Below are positions 48,870 through 60,959 of a stretch of 64,000 bases of DNA, in pieces (the first letter of the stretch is position 1; each line of letters opens with the position of its first letter). Source of the DNA: Gnetum montanum (Eukaryota > Streptophyta > Gnetopsida > Gnetales > Gnetaceae); assembly GCA_015680685.1 (NCBI GenBank), contig MNCI01006164.1, positions 267,303-331,302 on the forward strand, written 5' to 3'. The notes under the pieces are model-generated. The model was not told the DNA's origin. It made no database searches and saw only the letters and a list, made by a program, of their open reading frames with translations. A program made the position numbers and the translations under genes.

Positions 48870-49683
48870 GGATGAATCACAGTTTGCCAAGCCCTGATAT
48901 CAAGTATGAGATATCGTGGCCTAGATACGATATCGTATACATGATATTGTGATTCCTGTGTTAGCTTATAAATATAGCACTCAAGCACACAGTTGATAGT
49001 TTTTAGGAAATTTCTTTTCTTTCTAGTTCTTTTAGTAGTTTAGTTTTTAGTTTTTAGTTTGTTTCTTTCAAGCTAGTTATTCCCAATGCATGCCTGTAGT
49101 GTGATGTTTGTAATTGCATGACACCTTTGTTTGAGTGTGACGTACTTGGACATGTGCATGATTGACAATAAAGATTGAGATTAATTTCATCATTGTAGCA
49201 TTCACTTAGATTAATTTTTACTATTTTAATTATTTAATTACTTATTTAGTTAACAATTTCATTTATTATTATTTACTTTTCCTATCATTAAGTGGAATGT
49301 ATACACCTTAATCATGAGTGTTTTTAAGTGTGAATACTTGGCATGCCCAATAGTAATCCCACGAAGTCCAAGCCATGTACAGATGGTTAACAACAAATAC
49401 TATCACCATAGGCTAATTTAGGTTTTTCTTCCATTATTAATTTAATCAATTTATCTTTTCTATTATTAGTAGTAATGTAGAATTAGGACAACATCATATG
49501 CTTCACTCTAGACTAAACCATACATATCAAGGCTACTACTAGTCTAGGTGGAAAGATAGCGAACTGTAATCAAACATATAACTATCTAGGTGCCACAACT
49601 AGTCCATCCACAAAGTTTGACCGGATCACGCATATACTCACATATTCATATGGTTGATCATGGGAGTACCTTGCCACTCATCA
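48870..49683 (+). repeat. Element C 5' LTR
   Basis: 814 bp, GGATGAATCAC...CACTCATCA (first base apparently mutated from T). It carries a GATATC repeat cluster (48896-48950) followed by TATAAATA at 48967-48974. Confidence 0.9.
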
Positions 49684-49702
49684 TTGGCACTATTGTCAGG
49701 GA
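49684..49702 (+). promoter_or_regulatory. Element C primer-binding site (decayed tRNA-Asp type)
   Basis: TTGGCACTATTGTCAGGGA. Against the tRNA-Asp complement there are five differences and all are C-to-T or G-to-A, as expected from cytosine deamination of methylated DNA. Confidence 0.8.
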
Positions 49703-49808
49703 TGGTGTTAGTTATCTAGATTAGTTATATTACACAATATTGCTACAAAAGGGTATTAACAATATATCATTCAAGAAGTATTCAAACACACATCACAAAT
49801 TGACAACA

Positions 49809-52027
49809 ATGTCTCACTCACATGGAAATGATTATGAACCATATAGCACACCTATTCATTGGACTAATGAAATATAAAATGAAGAAGATTGGAGTGATCC
49901 ACCTTATGAAGGGATTTTTCATGACCATGGCCACCCTAACAACACTCAAGACTACATTCACCTAAGGTAGAAAATCTTGAAGAAGATGACGTCAGTCCTA
50001 AACTAGGGGAGGCCTCAAGGCCTAAGACCTACTCGATACTTAGAAAAAATAAACCAAGGGACCTTGAGGAACATTATAGGAGCCATGGCTATCCTACCAG
50101 TTCCTCCTTTTCATCTTTCCCCTCAACTTCAACGTCTAATTTTGATGAAGATGAATGTAGGTGTAGAGATAGAGCTCCACAAAAGGGTTAGAATAAAAGC
50201 AAAAATCAAACCCATAGATGCACTCAAGGTCATCAACATGAATACAAGCCCCATTATCACCATCAATCAAATAGAGATTTTAATCACAACTTGTCTAACG
50301 GTGATAAATCCTTGTTAGTCCCTAAAAGCCTAATGCACATCACAGAGGTCGTTAAGATATCTCATAGGCATCACAAGAAGTGTTGACTACCTAAGCTTGA
50401 CCTAAATAATATTCTAAAATTTTTAGGAGGCTATGATTTAGATCCACAACATCATTTACAAGCCTTCCCTAATGCTTGTGTACTCAACAATGTGGACAGT
50501 AAATGACAAAAGCTTAAGCTCTTTCCTAGGACACTAATCAATAAAGCCAAAGTGTGGTATAGATCATTGGAACCAAATTCAATCAAATGATGGTCAACCA
50601 TGTTATAACTTTTTAACAAAAAGATACCAAACCTATGTGCAAGTGTCTACCTTAAGGAGACAAATCCAAAGATGGAAATAAGAATAACAAGAACCCTTGG
50701 ACATGGCCTTAGATAGATACTATGCCTTGCTAAATAAATGTCCAGGTTATAGGTTCTCCAAGAAAGAGCAAATACTCCACATTATAGATGGGCTTAGTAA
50801 TGAAACAAGGGTAAACCTTGGAAAGTATGCCCAAGGAAAACTACATAAGCTCCAAGCCTACTAGGTCAAAGAACTAAAAATTGTCTGGTGAAAGAAAGAG
50901 AATTATCTAAATGGGAGAATGCCAAAGCATTTGAGCGAGACCCATCTCTAGAAACAACAAAGATCTGAAACTACAAGGAAGAGGAAGCAACCAATTCTCA
51001 AAAGGTGATACAATCCCAGCCTTTTCCAATACAAAAATTGATAGATGAAATTGAGGCAAAGCATAACAAGATGACCATAGGGCCAAATGAACAAAGTATG
51101 AACTTAGAAGACATTGTCGAAGAGAGGGTCATCCAAAATAAACCTAGCAATCAAAACAAATAGAGGGCACAAAAATCAAAAATAGTTAAGAACACTATTC
51201 AATAACTGGGAAGCATGGCTAAGGGTAACAAGGCCAAAGGCTCAACTACAGATAATGAGGATGGATGTGATGCCTATTTATATGACCATCCAAAGGGCCA
51301 TTTCCCAGTCTTGTCACATCTATATGATCATTAGGTAGAAAAGCTACACCCAAAATCCATACAAAGGTATTAGTTTAGATGCATCCCTATTCCACAAGGT
51401 AATTATGGACAACCCCATAACCCATTGTACTATCTTGAGGGGAGTTATTACCAACCTCAAAACTTTGCTCCACCACAATGCCAAAACTCACAAGTGTGGG
51501 GGAGGCCACCATCTAGCTAGCCACATCCTTCTTATCTGCCTAAACCAAACACCTTTTATGTTCAACATCATATTTCTCCAACTAGTTCAACATCCTATTT
51601 CTCCAACTAGTTCAACATCCTATTTCTCCAATCGTTGTTATCACTCTCTCGAGTACCATCAACCTATGTCTTCTCCTAAGGGATCACGACCTCATACTTC
51701 TCACACTTCTCCTCACCCTCGGTATTCTTATCCTTCACCTCCTTCTACACTACCATCAGATGTATCAGATGGTTCTGCACCACCGTGCAAACCAATAGAT
51801 GTAACTTGTGCTATTGCTATTAATGAAAGTAGGTTCCCTATGCAATGCTGGAAGTGTCCCTTCTTTAGGCATGGTTGTAGGAAGAAGAATCACGCTTCTG
51901 AACCTACTCCACCCTCTAAACCAACCCAAGGTCAACCTAGTGCCACACCTTCCTTAGCTCCATCAATAGCCCCTATCACTATACATAGGCCTCCACGTCA
52001 CACTCCAACATCCACATGGTCCAGTTA
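49809..52027 (+). pseudogene. Element C gag
   Basis: It starts at ATG 49809 (MSHSHGNDYEPYSTPIHW). The capsid-like region shows ILKFLGGYDLDPQHHLQAFP and NKAKVWYRSLEPNSIK, then IIDGLSNETRVNLGKYAQGK, which matches element A gag. The tail is Ser/Pro-rich. At about 51838-51898 it has CWKCPFFRHGCRKKNH, a Cys/His cluster that may be a divergent zinc knuckle. The last 207 codons (51405-52028) are an open frame but partly in a shifted frame. Stops are frequent elsewhere. Confidence 0.75.
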
Positions 52028-53655
52028 ATTCACCAATGTGAAGGAACACACAGATCCATGCATACTACCATGTAGTCAAGGATGCCATAGTGGGCCAAAT
52101 TTTCCTCATAGTGTACACACACCATCTAACCTATCCTACTATGCTTTCTATAATTAGGTGTGTGACCAACGATTTCTCTATTCAACCACTATACCACCAA
52201 TAGACACCTAGTTGTTGGGGCATCAAGGGTTCCTAACATTTCATACATGCATGGATACTATTCATCCACTTATTAATCCTAGCCACAACCAAATGTTTAG
52301 TCATGGGGGTCACCCCCCATTCTAATTTCCAAGATTCTTAAGTGTTATTTTATCTTCTTTTTTTTATGATTTTTTGTCATTTCTCTATTTCTTTTACTTT
52401 TTCTAATTGTTGTTTTCAATTTTCCATTGTAATCTTGACTATGAATAAGTTGATCATGTTTCCCATTAAGATGAGGTTTTTCTCTATGTTGCCTAGTCAT
52501 AAGGGACTAATTAATTGGACATTGAGACCACAACATCCACCTATTTCATTAATAAGAGGTTCGGGCTCTGGTCACAATGGTAATCTTTTTCATCATCCAA
52601 CTATAAATAATTTGATAATCATTATGTCTAGAGAGAAAAATGAAGGACCAAGGTGGAATGACAAGGGTGAGACATCAAGGGGATTTGTAGATTCTCTTTG
52701 GCTACTACTGTATGTTCTATCATGTTGCTAAGGTTGTAACTATATCCTTGTAGATCTAATAAAAAATGGAAGTAAGAGCAACTCAAAATAGCACTAAATA
52801 AGCTTCTATGGGTCCCACTGGAAAGACATGTACCCATGACTGAACGTAGGTGACTTCATAGAGACATCAAAATAATAAGAATAATAATAATAATAATAAT
52901 AATAAAAGTATGCTACCATAATACTCCTCCCTTGAACAAAACGCCAAGTGATGTTACTCCTTACAACTTTGGTAGACTTATGGTTGTTTGTCGATAGAAT
53001 GAAGTAATGTGGTGTCACTGCAATGTGGTATGGACTTGGTTTGAAAATTGGAAAGCTAGACACATGGTTATTTAACCACTAATTACACACAAGATTCCAT
53101 TGTGACCATCATTAGAGACCTCATGCTCCGATTTTTGCAATCCCTTCTACAGTCCATCTCATCTTGTTGTCCGAATGTTCATAACTTGTGGTTGGTGTAA
53201 TGTAGAGTTATTATCTCAACTTGGTGGTTCTAACATGTGTGTTTTGTTCATAGGTATATGTTGCATTCAACTTCTCTAGTGCTCACAAACATTAGAGGTG
53301 CGGTTTCACAAGGGCATCATAGGCTAGAGCCTACTTTAGGGAGGTTCCACTTGTGTAACTTTTGTAACTTCTCCGTATTGCACACGATTGCATTGTTTTA
53401 CACCCTCTGACTACTCACCTAAGTGAACTATCCTTTCCCTTATCATTTTAATCAATTGTTCCTCAACAATTACTATGCACCCTTCGTCCTAGCCCCTTTT
53501 CACAAATTTTAATATATGACTCCACCATGACACACTTCTGGTGCTTCAAAACTAATTTTCCAAGTACCCCAAACCTTCCAATTTAATCTCAAATCCTCTT
53601 TTAAATATCAAAAATTCATTATTTCCACTTAGTCCTTGCATTAGGTGCATGTTGG
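52028..53655. other. Element C interval without pol
   Basis: About 1.6 kb where a full element would need over 3 kb of pol. No protease, RT, RNase H or IN motif is readable on the plus strand. A TAA microsatellite lies at 52876-52905. ORF 52342-52731 has no recognisable content. Confidence 0.6.
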
Positions 53656-53660
53656 TGGGA

Positions 53661-53719
53661 ACATGATATCATGTATGCGATATTAGGTATGCGATATCGG
53701 TCTTGCCTACCTATATATA
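53661..53719 (+). promoter_or_regulatory. Internal promoter of the element C accessory gene
   Basis: Copies of the LTR palindrome (CATGATATCATG, GCGATATTAGG, GCGATATCGG) at 53661-53700 are followed 12 bases later by CTATATATAG (TATA at 53712-53719). The arrangement copies that of the LTR promoters. It is not a whole LTR: the LTR sequence on either side is missing. Confidence 0.6.
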
Positions 53720-54285
53720 GTTATGACCTCACCTACTTCAACGTTCATTTCCTTCATTTTCCACTAAGGGAGTTGAAATTTTCCTTTGCAACTTAGAGCT
53801 TTACCTCTCCATCTTCCAAGTGTAATATCTAGCTTCCTAACATTTCAATTTTAATTTTGTCTAATCCTATTTGAACCTAGAGTGTTCCACTTANNNNNNN
53901 NNNNNNNNNNNNNNNNNNNTGTGGCGATTATTGCAATAGGAAGTGCATATACTTTTTTCAAAATTTGCTATTGTCTAAAGGATATCATAGGGGTAAGAAA
54001 TTAAATATTTATTAAAGAAAAATTTTATGTTTAAATGCCAAGTTAATTTTCATCAATCACCTAGGTCACCCAAATAATTATAAGTGCCACATGTAAAGAA
54101 ATTGATGAAACCCAATGATGTAAGATCAATAATAACACCTTTTGGAGCCACTTCTTGGAAATATTTCTAACTCTAAAATCACACTATGTAATTATGAACT
54201 ACTAACTAAGGCAATGAGCAAGGTATGAGTTGATAAAAATTTCTCTACACAACCTTAGTAATAGTTAATCTTTCTGTGATTAGAG
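53720..54285 (+). other. Leader of the element C accessory gene, with possible intron
   Basis: The interval includes the N gap 53894-53919. The T-rich tract with AG just before the ATG (TTAATCTTTCTGTGATTAG, ending at 54283) looks like a 3' splice site, so the leader may contain an intron. The donor could lie in or near the gap. Confidence 0.4.
53894..53919. other. Sequence gap (26 N)
   Basis: A run of N inside the leader of the element C accessory gene. The real missing length is unknown. Confidence 0.95.
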
Positions 54286-56950
54286 ATGGCCCCAAAAAGA
54301 GGAGATCAAGTAGGACCTTTGCAAGGAGCAACTAAATGCCCAAGAGGAGGTAGAGGTTAGGGACCTCACATAGAACATGCAAAGTAGGAAGCACACATTC
54401 ATCATTCATCAAGAAACCCCTATGATAGTGTAATCTAGCCACGTAGAAGGTGGAGAAGTTAGAGCCCCAAAACCAAGGTAACATCTCACGTTGTCCCCAG
54501 AATGTCTCTAAGTCATTCAAGAGAAGTCCACCTTCTCAGCTATGATTGTGGAGCTCAATTTTAGGCCTTTCATTGAGTTTTCCCCTGAACCAATGAAGAC
54601 TCAACTTAAGGCATCTCCATTATGGCCCATTCTCTCAAAAAGTGATGATTGGTATTTGGGTGAGACATACAAATTTTGGCATGGCAAGGAAGAAGGCACC
54701 ATTGTCAATGTAGGTGGCATTCTCATTAATTTCTCTACAAGGGCCATTGCAGAGGTCTTGAATCTTCCAAATGAAGGACTAAAGGTTGCTCATCTGTCCA
54801 CTTTCTCAGACATGGACACAAGAACGTTATGGTTGAAACAGGCTTACAACAAAGAAAATAAAGCTTAAGGAGAATTAACCCTAGAAAAGAGGATGTACTT
54901 CAAGATTAGCACTTATCACATTTTCCCCACCAAAGGCTTAAATAGACTATCTACTTATGCGATGTGGGGTAGTGCAATTTTGATGGAAAAATTTAATGCA
55001 AAATTTCCCCATTTATATTTGATGGAAATACTAAGGAATTTGAAGAAAGAAAGATAGTGAAGCTTGCTTTGCCTTTCCCTTGTCTCATTAGGAAGTTGTG
55101 CAAATGTGCTGGAATTTTAGGCTATACGAATGATGTTTTTAGAAAAGCCAAAAATGCTTTGTATGTTGAACTACTCAAACCACCGATGCTAAGGAAAAAC
55201 ATTGGTGAGCAATTAGAACAAGAAGAAGAGCAAAAAGTTAGGCCCACTACACCTTAAATGGTAGGGCCTAGCCAGCAATAGGAAGTAGGGCCTAGTACAT
55301 AACCCACAAGCTAGCAAGTCCAACAATCGCCACTGCCGCAATAAGACTATCGATCATCCATCAGTCACCTCAGAACCATTGTTGAGACGGTTAGTTGGGG
55401 AAGTTGTAAAGCCAAGAATTTATTCAGGGTCATCGATGATGTTGTGTAGCCCACTATTTTAGCTAACCTCGTAAGTGGATACATTTTTTTGACTTCATGA
55501 AGAGAGTCCCAGTGGTCTTAGTAGATCTTCGGAAATGTCACATCCTTCCAAGTTAGATTAGAAACTAGTGAAGGTGCCATAGTTGTGGTCATGCAACACT
55601 AGGATGTGGTAGGTGCAATAGAGGTGGTCGTAGACCACATGAAAAAATCTTTTAATGTTCCTATTATGCCACTGGCAAATTTCACAAGAGCACGTGATGC
55701 TCAAGTCTTGGTCAGTTCCTCAATGACTCCTGCAAAACATGAGAATGTTTTGGATTGCTTGTTGCAAATAGAACAAGTCATGACTTCCTTTTTTGACATC
55801 CCTCAAGATTTCATAGTAGTATAATTAGACCTCATTTCAACTAAAGGAAAATTGGTCATGGTTGAAGTTAGGGCCAAGCATGCAAAAGCAGAGCTACAAA
55901 GACCATAAGAAAAGCTTGTCACCCTACAAGCTGAACAAAGGGATCCTTTCCAATTCATCACAGCTAATAAATTTGATGTTTTCATAAATGAGCAACTAAA
56001 TAAATTGTTGAAAAAGAATAAAAATATGGAAAATGATAAAGAACAGGTCAATTGGGATGCTTCCAAGGCACAAGCTCAAATGTATGCACATGCTAAGACT
56101 CTCAGGGCCCTACAAGAGGAAAATAAACAACTTACTGCTAAAAATCTTCAGTTGATAGCAATGGAGAAATAGAAGAATGTTTTTGAAGAAATTTTTCAAC
56201 AGATGTGAGAATAATTAGTCTGGATCAACCAGGATATAAATCACTTGGCTAGGGAAAATAGAACCCTCTCTATGAAGGAGGTCCACGCCATCCATCAAAA
56301 GATGGCAATAGAGATTAGTGCATGGTAGAATGAGGATAAAAAGCATGAGAAGTTGAAAGAGCACTTCTTTGATCAGGTGGGGGTGTGCAAAGAAATAATC
56401 AAAAAAAGATCCATATGGCTAAGACTCACATTAACTCTTTTAGTGCTTAACAGATAGACTAGTGAGCCATATTGGATACATATGTCTACACCCACTAAGC
56501 AAAATTGAAAAGTCGAGACCTACAGATTCAAGATTTAATGGAGTACATGGAGTTGAAAATCTACGATATGCCAAATTAGCCATGTTAACAGTAGGGCACT
56601 TGAGAAATGAGCTTGAGGAATAGGTAGCCACCACTTACACTAAGTATGAGACAGAGTTTGTTGAACATAAGAAAATGTTGCAAAAATTAGAAGTTGCAAA
56701 CTCTAAATTAGAAGTGGTCAAAGTAAGCTACCATGATGAAAGAGATATAGCAGCAAATTTGGCTCAACAATTGAGAGATTACCATGAATAATGAGATAAA
56801 ACCAAAGCCTATGAGGAGGAATAATGGTAGTTTGTTACATGGTATGTCAAAGCAAACTAGATGTTTCCACAATTGCCGTGTCCGTCGGAGGTCCCAACTT
56901 TGTCAAACATTAGCATGAACTCTGCAAGATCCTTGGATGGAAGAAGATAA
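54286..56950 (+). pseudogene. Element C accessory coiled-coil gene
   Basis: ATG at 54286 opens MAPKRGDQVGPLQGATKCPR and an RG-rich stretch. The globular domain at 54.53-54.87 kb reads MIVELNFRPFIEF, DWYLGETYKFWHGKEEG and GGILINFSTRAIAEVLNLP. The last block resembles the plant-transposon-type domain of Athila ORF1 and related proteins (F....I...L.LP). From about 55.85 kb the product is Lys/Glu/Gln-rich coiled coil (ENRTLSMKEVHAIHQKM, KKHEKLKEHFFDQV), and it ends near PSEVPTLSNISMNSARSLDG before TAA at 56948. Length corresponds to about 880 codons. Many stops. The homologue in element D shows that the coding frame was once kept by selection. The function is unknown. Confidence 0.75.
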
Positions 56951-57220
56951 ATTGCAAGTGCTTCTCACATGTTAGCAATCCTAGAAGCCTACAGTACCAG
57001 CCAAAGGAAAAAGCACCAATTAAGGAGCCACCACCTCTGGGAACCACATGAGTTTCAACATTTTGTATTTTGTGTTTTGTGTCCAAGTTTTGTGTTTCCC
57101 ATACTATGGCATGGTTAGTCAATAGTAGTTAATAATCCCATACCTTCATAATTTTTTTGTAAGGGGCTCATTTCTCATTGTATTAACTTGATGATGAGTT
57201 TTTATTCAGTTGTGGGGGTA
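56951..57220 (+). promoter_or_regulatory. Element C 3' untranslated region and polypurine tract
   Basis: No ORF. It ends with TTGTGGGGGTA (57210-57220) directly before the 3' LTR start TGATGAATTG. Confidence 0.75.
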
Positions 57221-58031
57221 TGATGAATTGTAGTTTGCCAGGCCCCGATATCAGGTACGCAATATTGTAGCTTGGATACAATATTGTATATGCGATATTG
57301 TGATTCTTGTATTAGCCTATAAATAAAACACTTAGGTGCACAGTTGATAGTTTTTAGGAAAGTTCTTTTATTTATAGTTCTTTTGGTAGTTTAGTTTTCA
57401 ATTTTCAATTTCTTTCTTTCAAGCTAGTTATTCTTAGTGCATGTCCGCAGTATGATGTTTGTAATTACATGACACCTTTGTTCGAGTGTGACGTACTTGG
57501 ACACGTGCATGACTAGCAACAAAGATCAAGATTACTTTCATCATTGCAACATTCACTTAGATTAATTTTTGTTGTTTTAATTATTTAATGCCTTCTTTAG
57601 TTAACAGTTTGATTTATTATTATTTACTTTTCCTGTCATTAAGCAAAATGTGTATGCCTTAATCACAAGCATTTAAGTGCGAATACTTGGCACACCCAAT
57701 AGTAATCCCATGAAGTCCAAGATGTGTACAGACGGTTAAGGATAGATACCATTGCCATAGGCTAATTTAGGTTTTGCTTCCATTATTAGTTTAATCAATT
57801 TATCTTTTCTATTATCAGGAGTAATGTAGAATTAGGACAACATCATATGCCTCACTCTGGACTAAACCATATGTGATAAAGCTACTACTAGTCCAAGTCG
57901 AAAGACAGCGAACTGCGATCAATGTATAATTGTCTAGGTGCCACAACTAGTCCATCCATGAAGTTTGACCAGATTGCGTGTACATGCTCGTATTCGTATG
58001 GTTGAGTGTAGTGGTACCTTGCCACTCATCA
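57221..58031 (+). repeat. Element C 3' LTR
   Basis: 811 bp, TGATGAATTG...CCACTCATCA. Closely matches 48870-49683. It carries the GATATC/CAATATTG cluster (57247-57300) followed by TATAAATA at 57318-57325. Confidence 0.92.
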
Positions 58032-58073
58032 ATGTGAAATGAGAGAATGAAAAAATTTATTAACACCTCACAT

Positions 58074-58164
58074 GTATATATATATATTTTTATTATGGAT
58101 ATATTGTAGATACAAGAGAATGGATGTGAGATTGTATGGGCTAATATATTGTATCTACAATATC
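58074..58164 (-). promoter_or_regulatory. Decayed internal promoter of element D
   Basis: On the minus strand a GATATTGTAGATACAATAT repeat (58141-58164, with a second copy near 58097-58114) is followed by an alternating TATATATATATA run at 58074-58087. Position relative to the accessory gene, once element C is disregarded, matches that of the internal promoter in C. Confidence 0.4.
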
Positions 58165-59600
58165 ACTATTGAAATTTCAAAATTTTTGTGCAATTTTTAA
58201 TGAAAAAATTGGATAGTTTAGAAGGTATAGAGATGGTCCAAATAGTTCTTAATCATAGATGATGCTTAGAATATAGGAATTAGTCATGAAAAGTGTGTAA
58301 AAGGAGTTTGGGCAAGGTAAGTAAATTAAGCTTTTTAGGAGATGGTTAGTTATCATTGTTGAACATATGAATGAATATGAGTATGTAGGGAAATAACAAT
58401 GATTGTGTAAGTGTTCTAAAGGCACAAGATGATGTGAAATTGATCATTGGGCATGAAGCACAAGAGTTATACAAGTGGATCCTCCCCAAAGTAGGCTTCT
58501 ACCCTTAATGTCCTTGTATAACCATACCTACAAGTATTTGTAGGCACTTAATGAGTTGAATGTAAATCATATTTGTCTTCCAAAACACACATATTAGTAT
58601 TTCCTTAAGAAGAAATAACACTATATTATATAGAACCATCAAATTATGATTATATATAATAGTGAGGTGAAATGGTAGTAGCAAGGATTATAGAAAATGG
58701 AATGTGAGGTATCTTATCATAGGCATAATGAATTCTATGTGTACTACATGGTTAGAATGATCATTAGCCTTTTCGTCCAAGATCTAAAGCAAGTTCATAC
58801 CACTTACTAGTGACATTGCATTGTATCATCCCAAAACTAAAACCAAAAGACTATCATAACTACAAGAAATATTAAAACTTGACAATGAAGTACAAGGAAG
58901 CAATTTAATAATAACACAATTAATTTTAAAGGAGACTTGGCCATTGGACAAAGAAGTATCTTTAGGCATGGGTAACATGCCTTTCTAGTGGAACCCTCAG
59001 AAATTTTTATTATATGAATTTATTATGTTATTACTATGTCAGCCTTACCAGAGGAATACCTTCAAGCATGGGGAACATGTCTTTCTAGTGACATGATAAG
59101 GCAACACTTATTTTAGAACACACTTAAATTTTCCATTCGAAATCAAGTAAATAATACAACTTAACAACAAAATAAGACTCATAATAGTATCTTAAGAGAA
59201 TCCGCAAATCCCCTTGATGTCACACCCTTTTCATTCCCTCCTAGTTATTTACTTATCTGTCCATACATAATGATCACAAGTTTATTTTATTTTTATTGTG
59301 AAAAGAGTGTCATTATGTCCATGGTAAGAACCTCTTATTATTGGAAATGAGTGGGTGGATGATGTGGTCTCATTGTATATATAAGCAATTCTTTAATGAT
59401 TTGATAATATAAGATGAAATTTTCATTATTTTAACTACATCTCATTTACTCATTTTCACTTTATTAGAAAATCAACAAAAATATGTACATGAGAAATAAT
59501 AAGAGTATAGAAGAATGAGAAGTAGATAAGAAAAGAAAAACATATAAAGAATTTGAAAGATATTAAAGAATGAAAATTGGTAAGAAATATGAAAAGTATG
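58165..59600. other. Element D spacer between IN and accessory gene
   Basis: AT-rich and without a supported gene. Its right end near 59.45-59.65 kb is an A-rich run (T-rich on the element strand), as after the IN of element A. Confidence 0.5.
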
Positions 59601-59617
59601 AAAAAATAGAAAAGATA

Positions 59618-60800
59618 TCAAAAATGCAAAAAAAAAATTAGTAAGAAATGTGAAAAGGACAACAAAAATGTAAAAATAAATTTTAGTGCTTGAGTGTCAA
59701 AATTGAAACCCCCATGACTATTGTCAAAAGTGGAAAGTTGGAACATTGAATGGGTGATGAGTGGTCTAGTATGCAAGGTAGAGTCTCTAGACCAGGGAAA
59801 GTCATGAAATGGCTTCACCTATTGGATATTGATAAGGATTAGTTTTTGTGAGTCCATTAGGTGATAAATTTACATGATTCCTAATTGATACATAGCATTT
59901 ATGATATAAGGTTCTTTTCATAAGGTTTGAAATTTTATATTTTATGGAATATGGTTTGGGTTATAATAAAAGACTTTATCTCTAAGCTTGATGGATACTT
60001 GTGTAATTTTGACATCATTTCTACATTTGAAATACTTCTTATGGAATTTATTACTCATTTGAGCTATTAATTGATTTTCATCTAAGAGGTTAAGATTCAT
60101 TAGTCATTCTTTTTGGGCTAAGTATAAATCTAGGTCAACTATGCTTACAATTGCAAGGGTATTTAGTTCTTCTTGAATTGGTATAAAAGGTAATTTTTCA
60201 TAAACTAACTCATATGGGGAATATCCTTTAAGAAGTTTTTGAGTTGATTGATATGCCCATAGAGTATCATTAAGTTTAGTACTCTAGTCCTTTCTATATT
60301 GACTAATAGTTCTAGTTAATATCCTTGTAATTTCTCTCTTAGTTACTTTAGCTTGATCATTTTCTTGGAGGTGATAATGTATAGATAATTTATGGTCGAC
60401 CCCAAGTTGTTGCATTAGCTTCTTGAATGTACCTCCAATGAAATGAGTCCTATTGTTTGATATTAACATGTGTGGTACTTCAAATCTACTCACCATGTAT
60501 TGTTAAAATAATTTTGCATTTGTTATTGCCATGCAATCCTTAACTATAGCTGACTCTACCCACTTAGTGTGGTAATCAATGGTAACTATAATGTAAGAAT
60601 TTTTGTTTAACATTGATGTGATGGATCCCATAAAGTCAATTTCCAAAATATCAAAGGATTCTAATGGTTGTATCCATTGTTGTGGCCCTTCATTTTTGGT
60701 AGCCACTCCTCCATCTCTCTGGCATGTTTCACAAGATTGTACAAATCAATGTGCATCCCTAAATATGGTAGGCCAAAAGCATCAATTTTAGTGCTCTTCA
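59618..60800 (-). pseudogene. Element D integrase (degenerate)
   Basis: At 60503-60706 the minus strand reads QQWIQPLESFDILEIDFMGS and YIIVTIDYHTKWVESA, the core start with the first catalytic Asp. At 60284-60496 it reads FEVPHMLISNNRTHF, where the second catalytic Asp is replaced by Asn. The C-terminal region ends near 59.7 kb with SHGG, as in element A (LSHGG). Inactive. Confidence 0.82.
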
Positions 60801-60959
60801 TCATCATGCATAGTGACCATCACATGGTCCTTTGTGCACATCTTGTAGAACTTTTTGTTGATTTTTATCTGGAACACACCATCGTATTAACCCATAAACA
60901 CATATCTTGTAAAGATTTTCATTAATTTTAATATATCTTTTTACTTTATAAAGAAACTA

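Larger units (their letters stand above)
48870..58031 (+). mobile_element. Element C: gag plus accessory-gene LTR element without pol
   Basis: A 9.16-kb plus-strand element with LTRs at 48870-49683 and 57221-58031, a primer-binding site at 49684, gag, an accessory coiled-coil gene, and a polypurine tract. The flanks GTGTG (48865-48869) and ATGTG (58032-58036) are probably the target duplication with one change. No RT, RNase H or IN motif is seen in the 52.0-53.6 kb interval, so it looks non-autonomous and dependent on a related element such as A, D or E. It is inserted in element D in the opposite orientation. Confidence 0.88.

Noticed and set aside
52806-53063. 85-codon minus-strand ORF with a Tyr run
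   Set aside because: Created by the TAA microsatellite. No other support.
53661-53719. A third, internal LTR in element C
   Set aside because: Only the palindrome cluster and a TATA box are shared. LTR ends and body are absent, so an internal promoter fits better.
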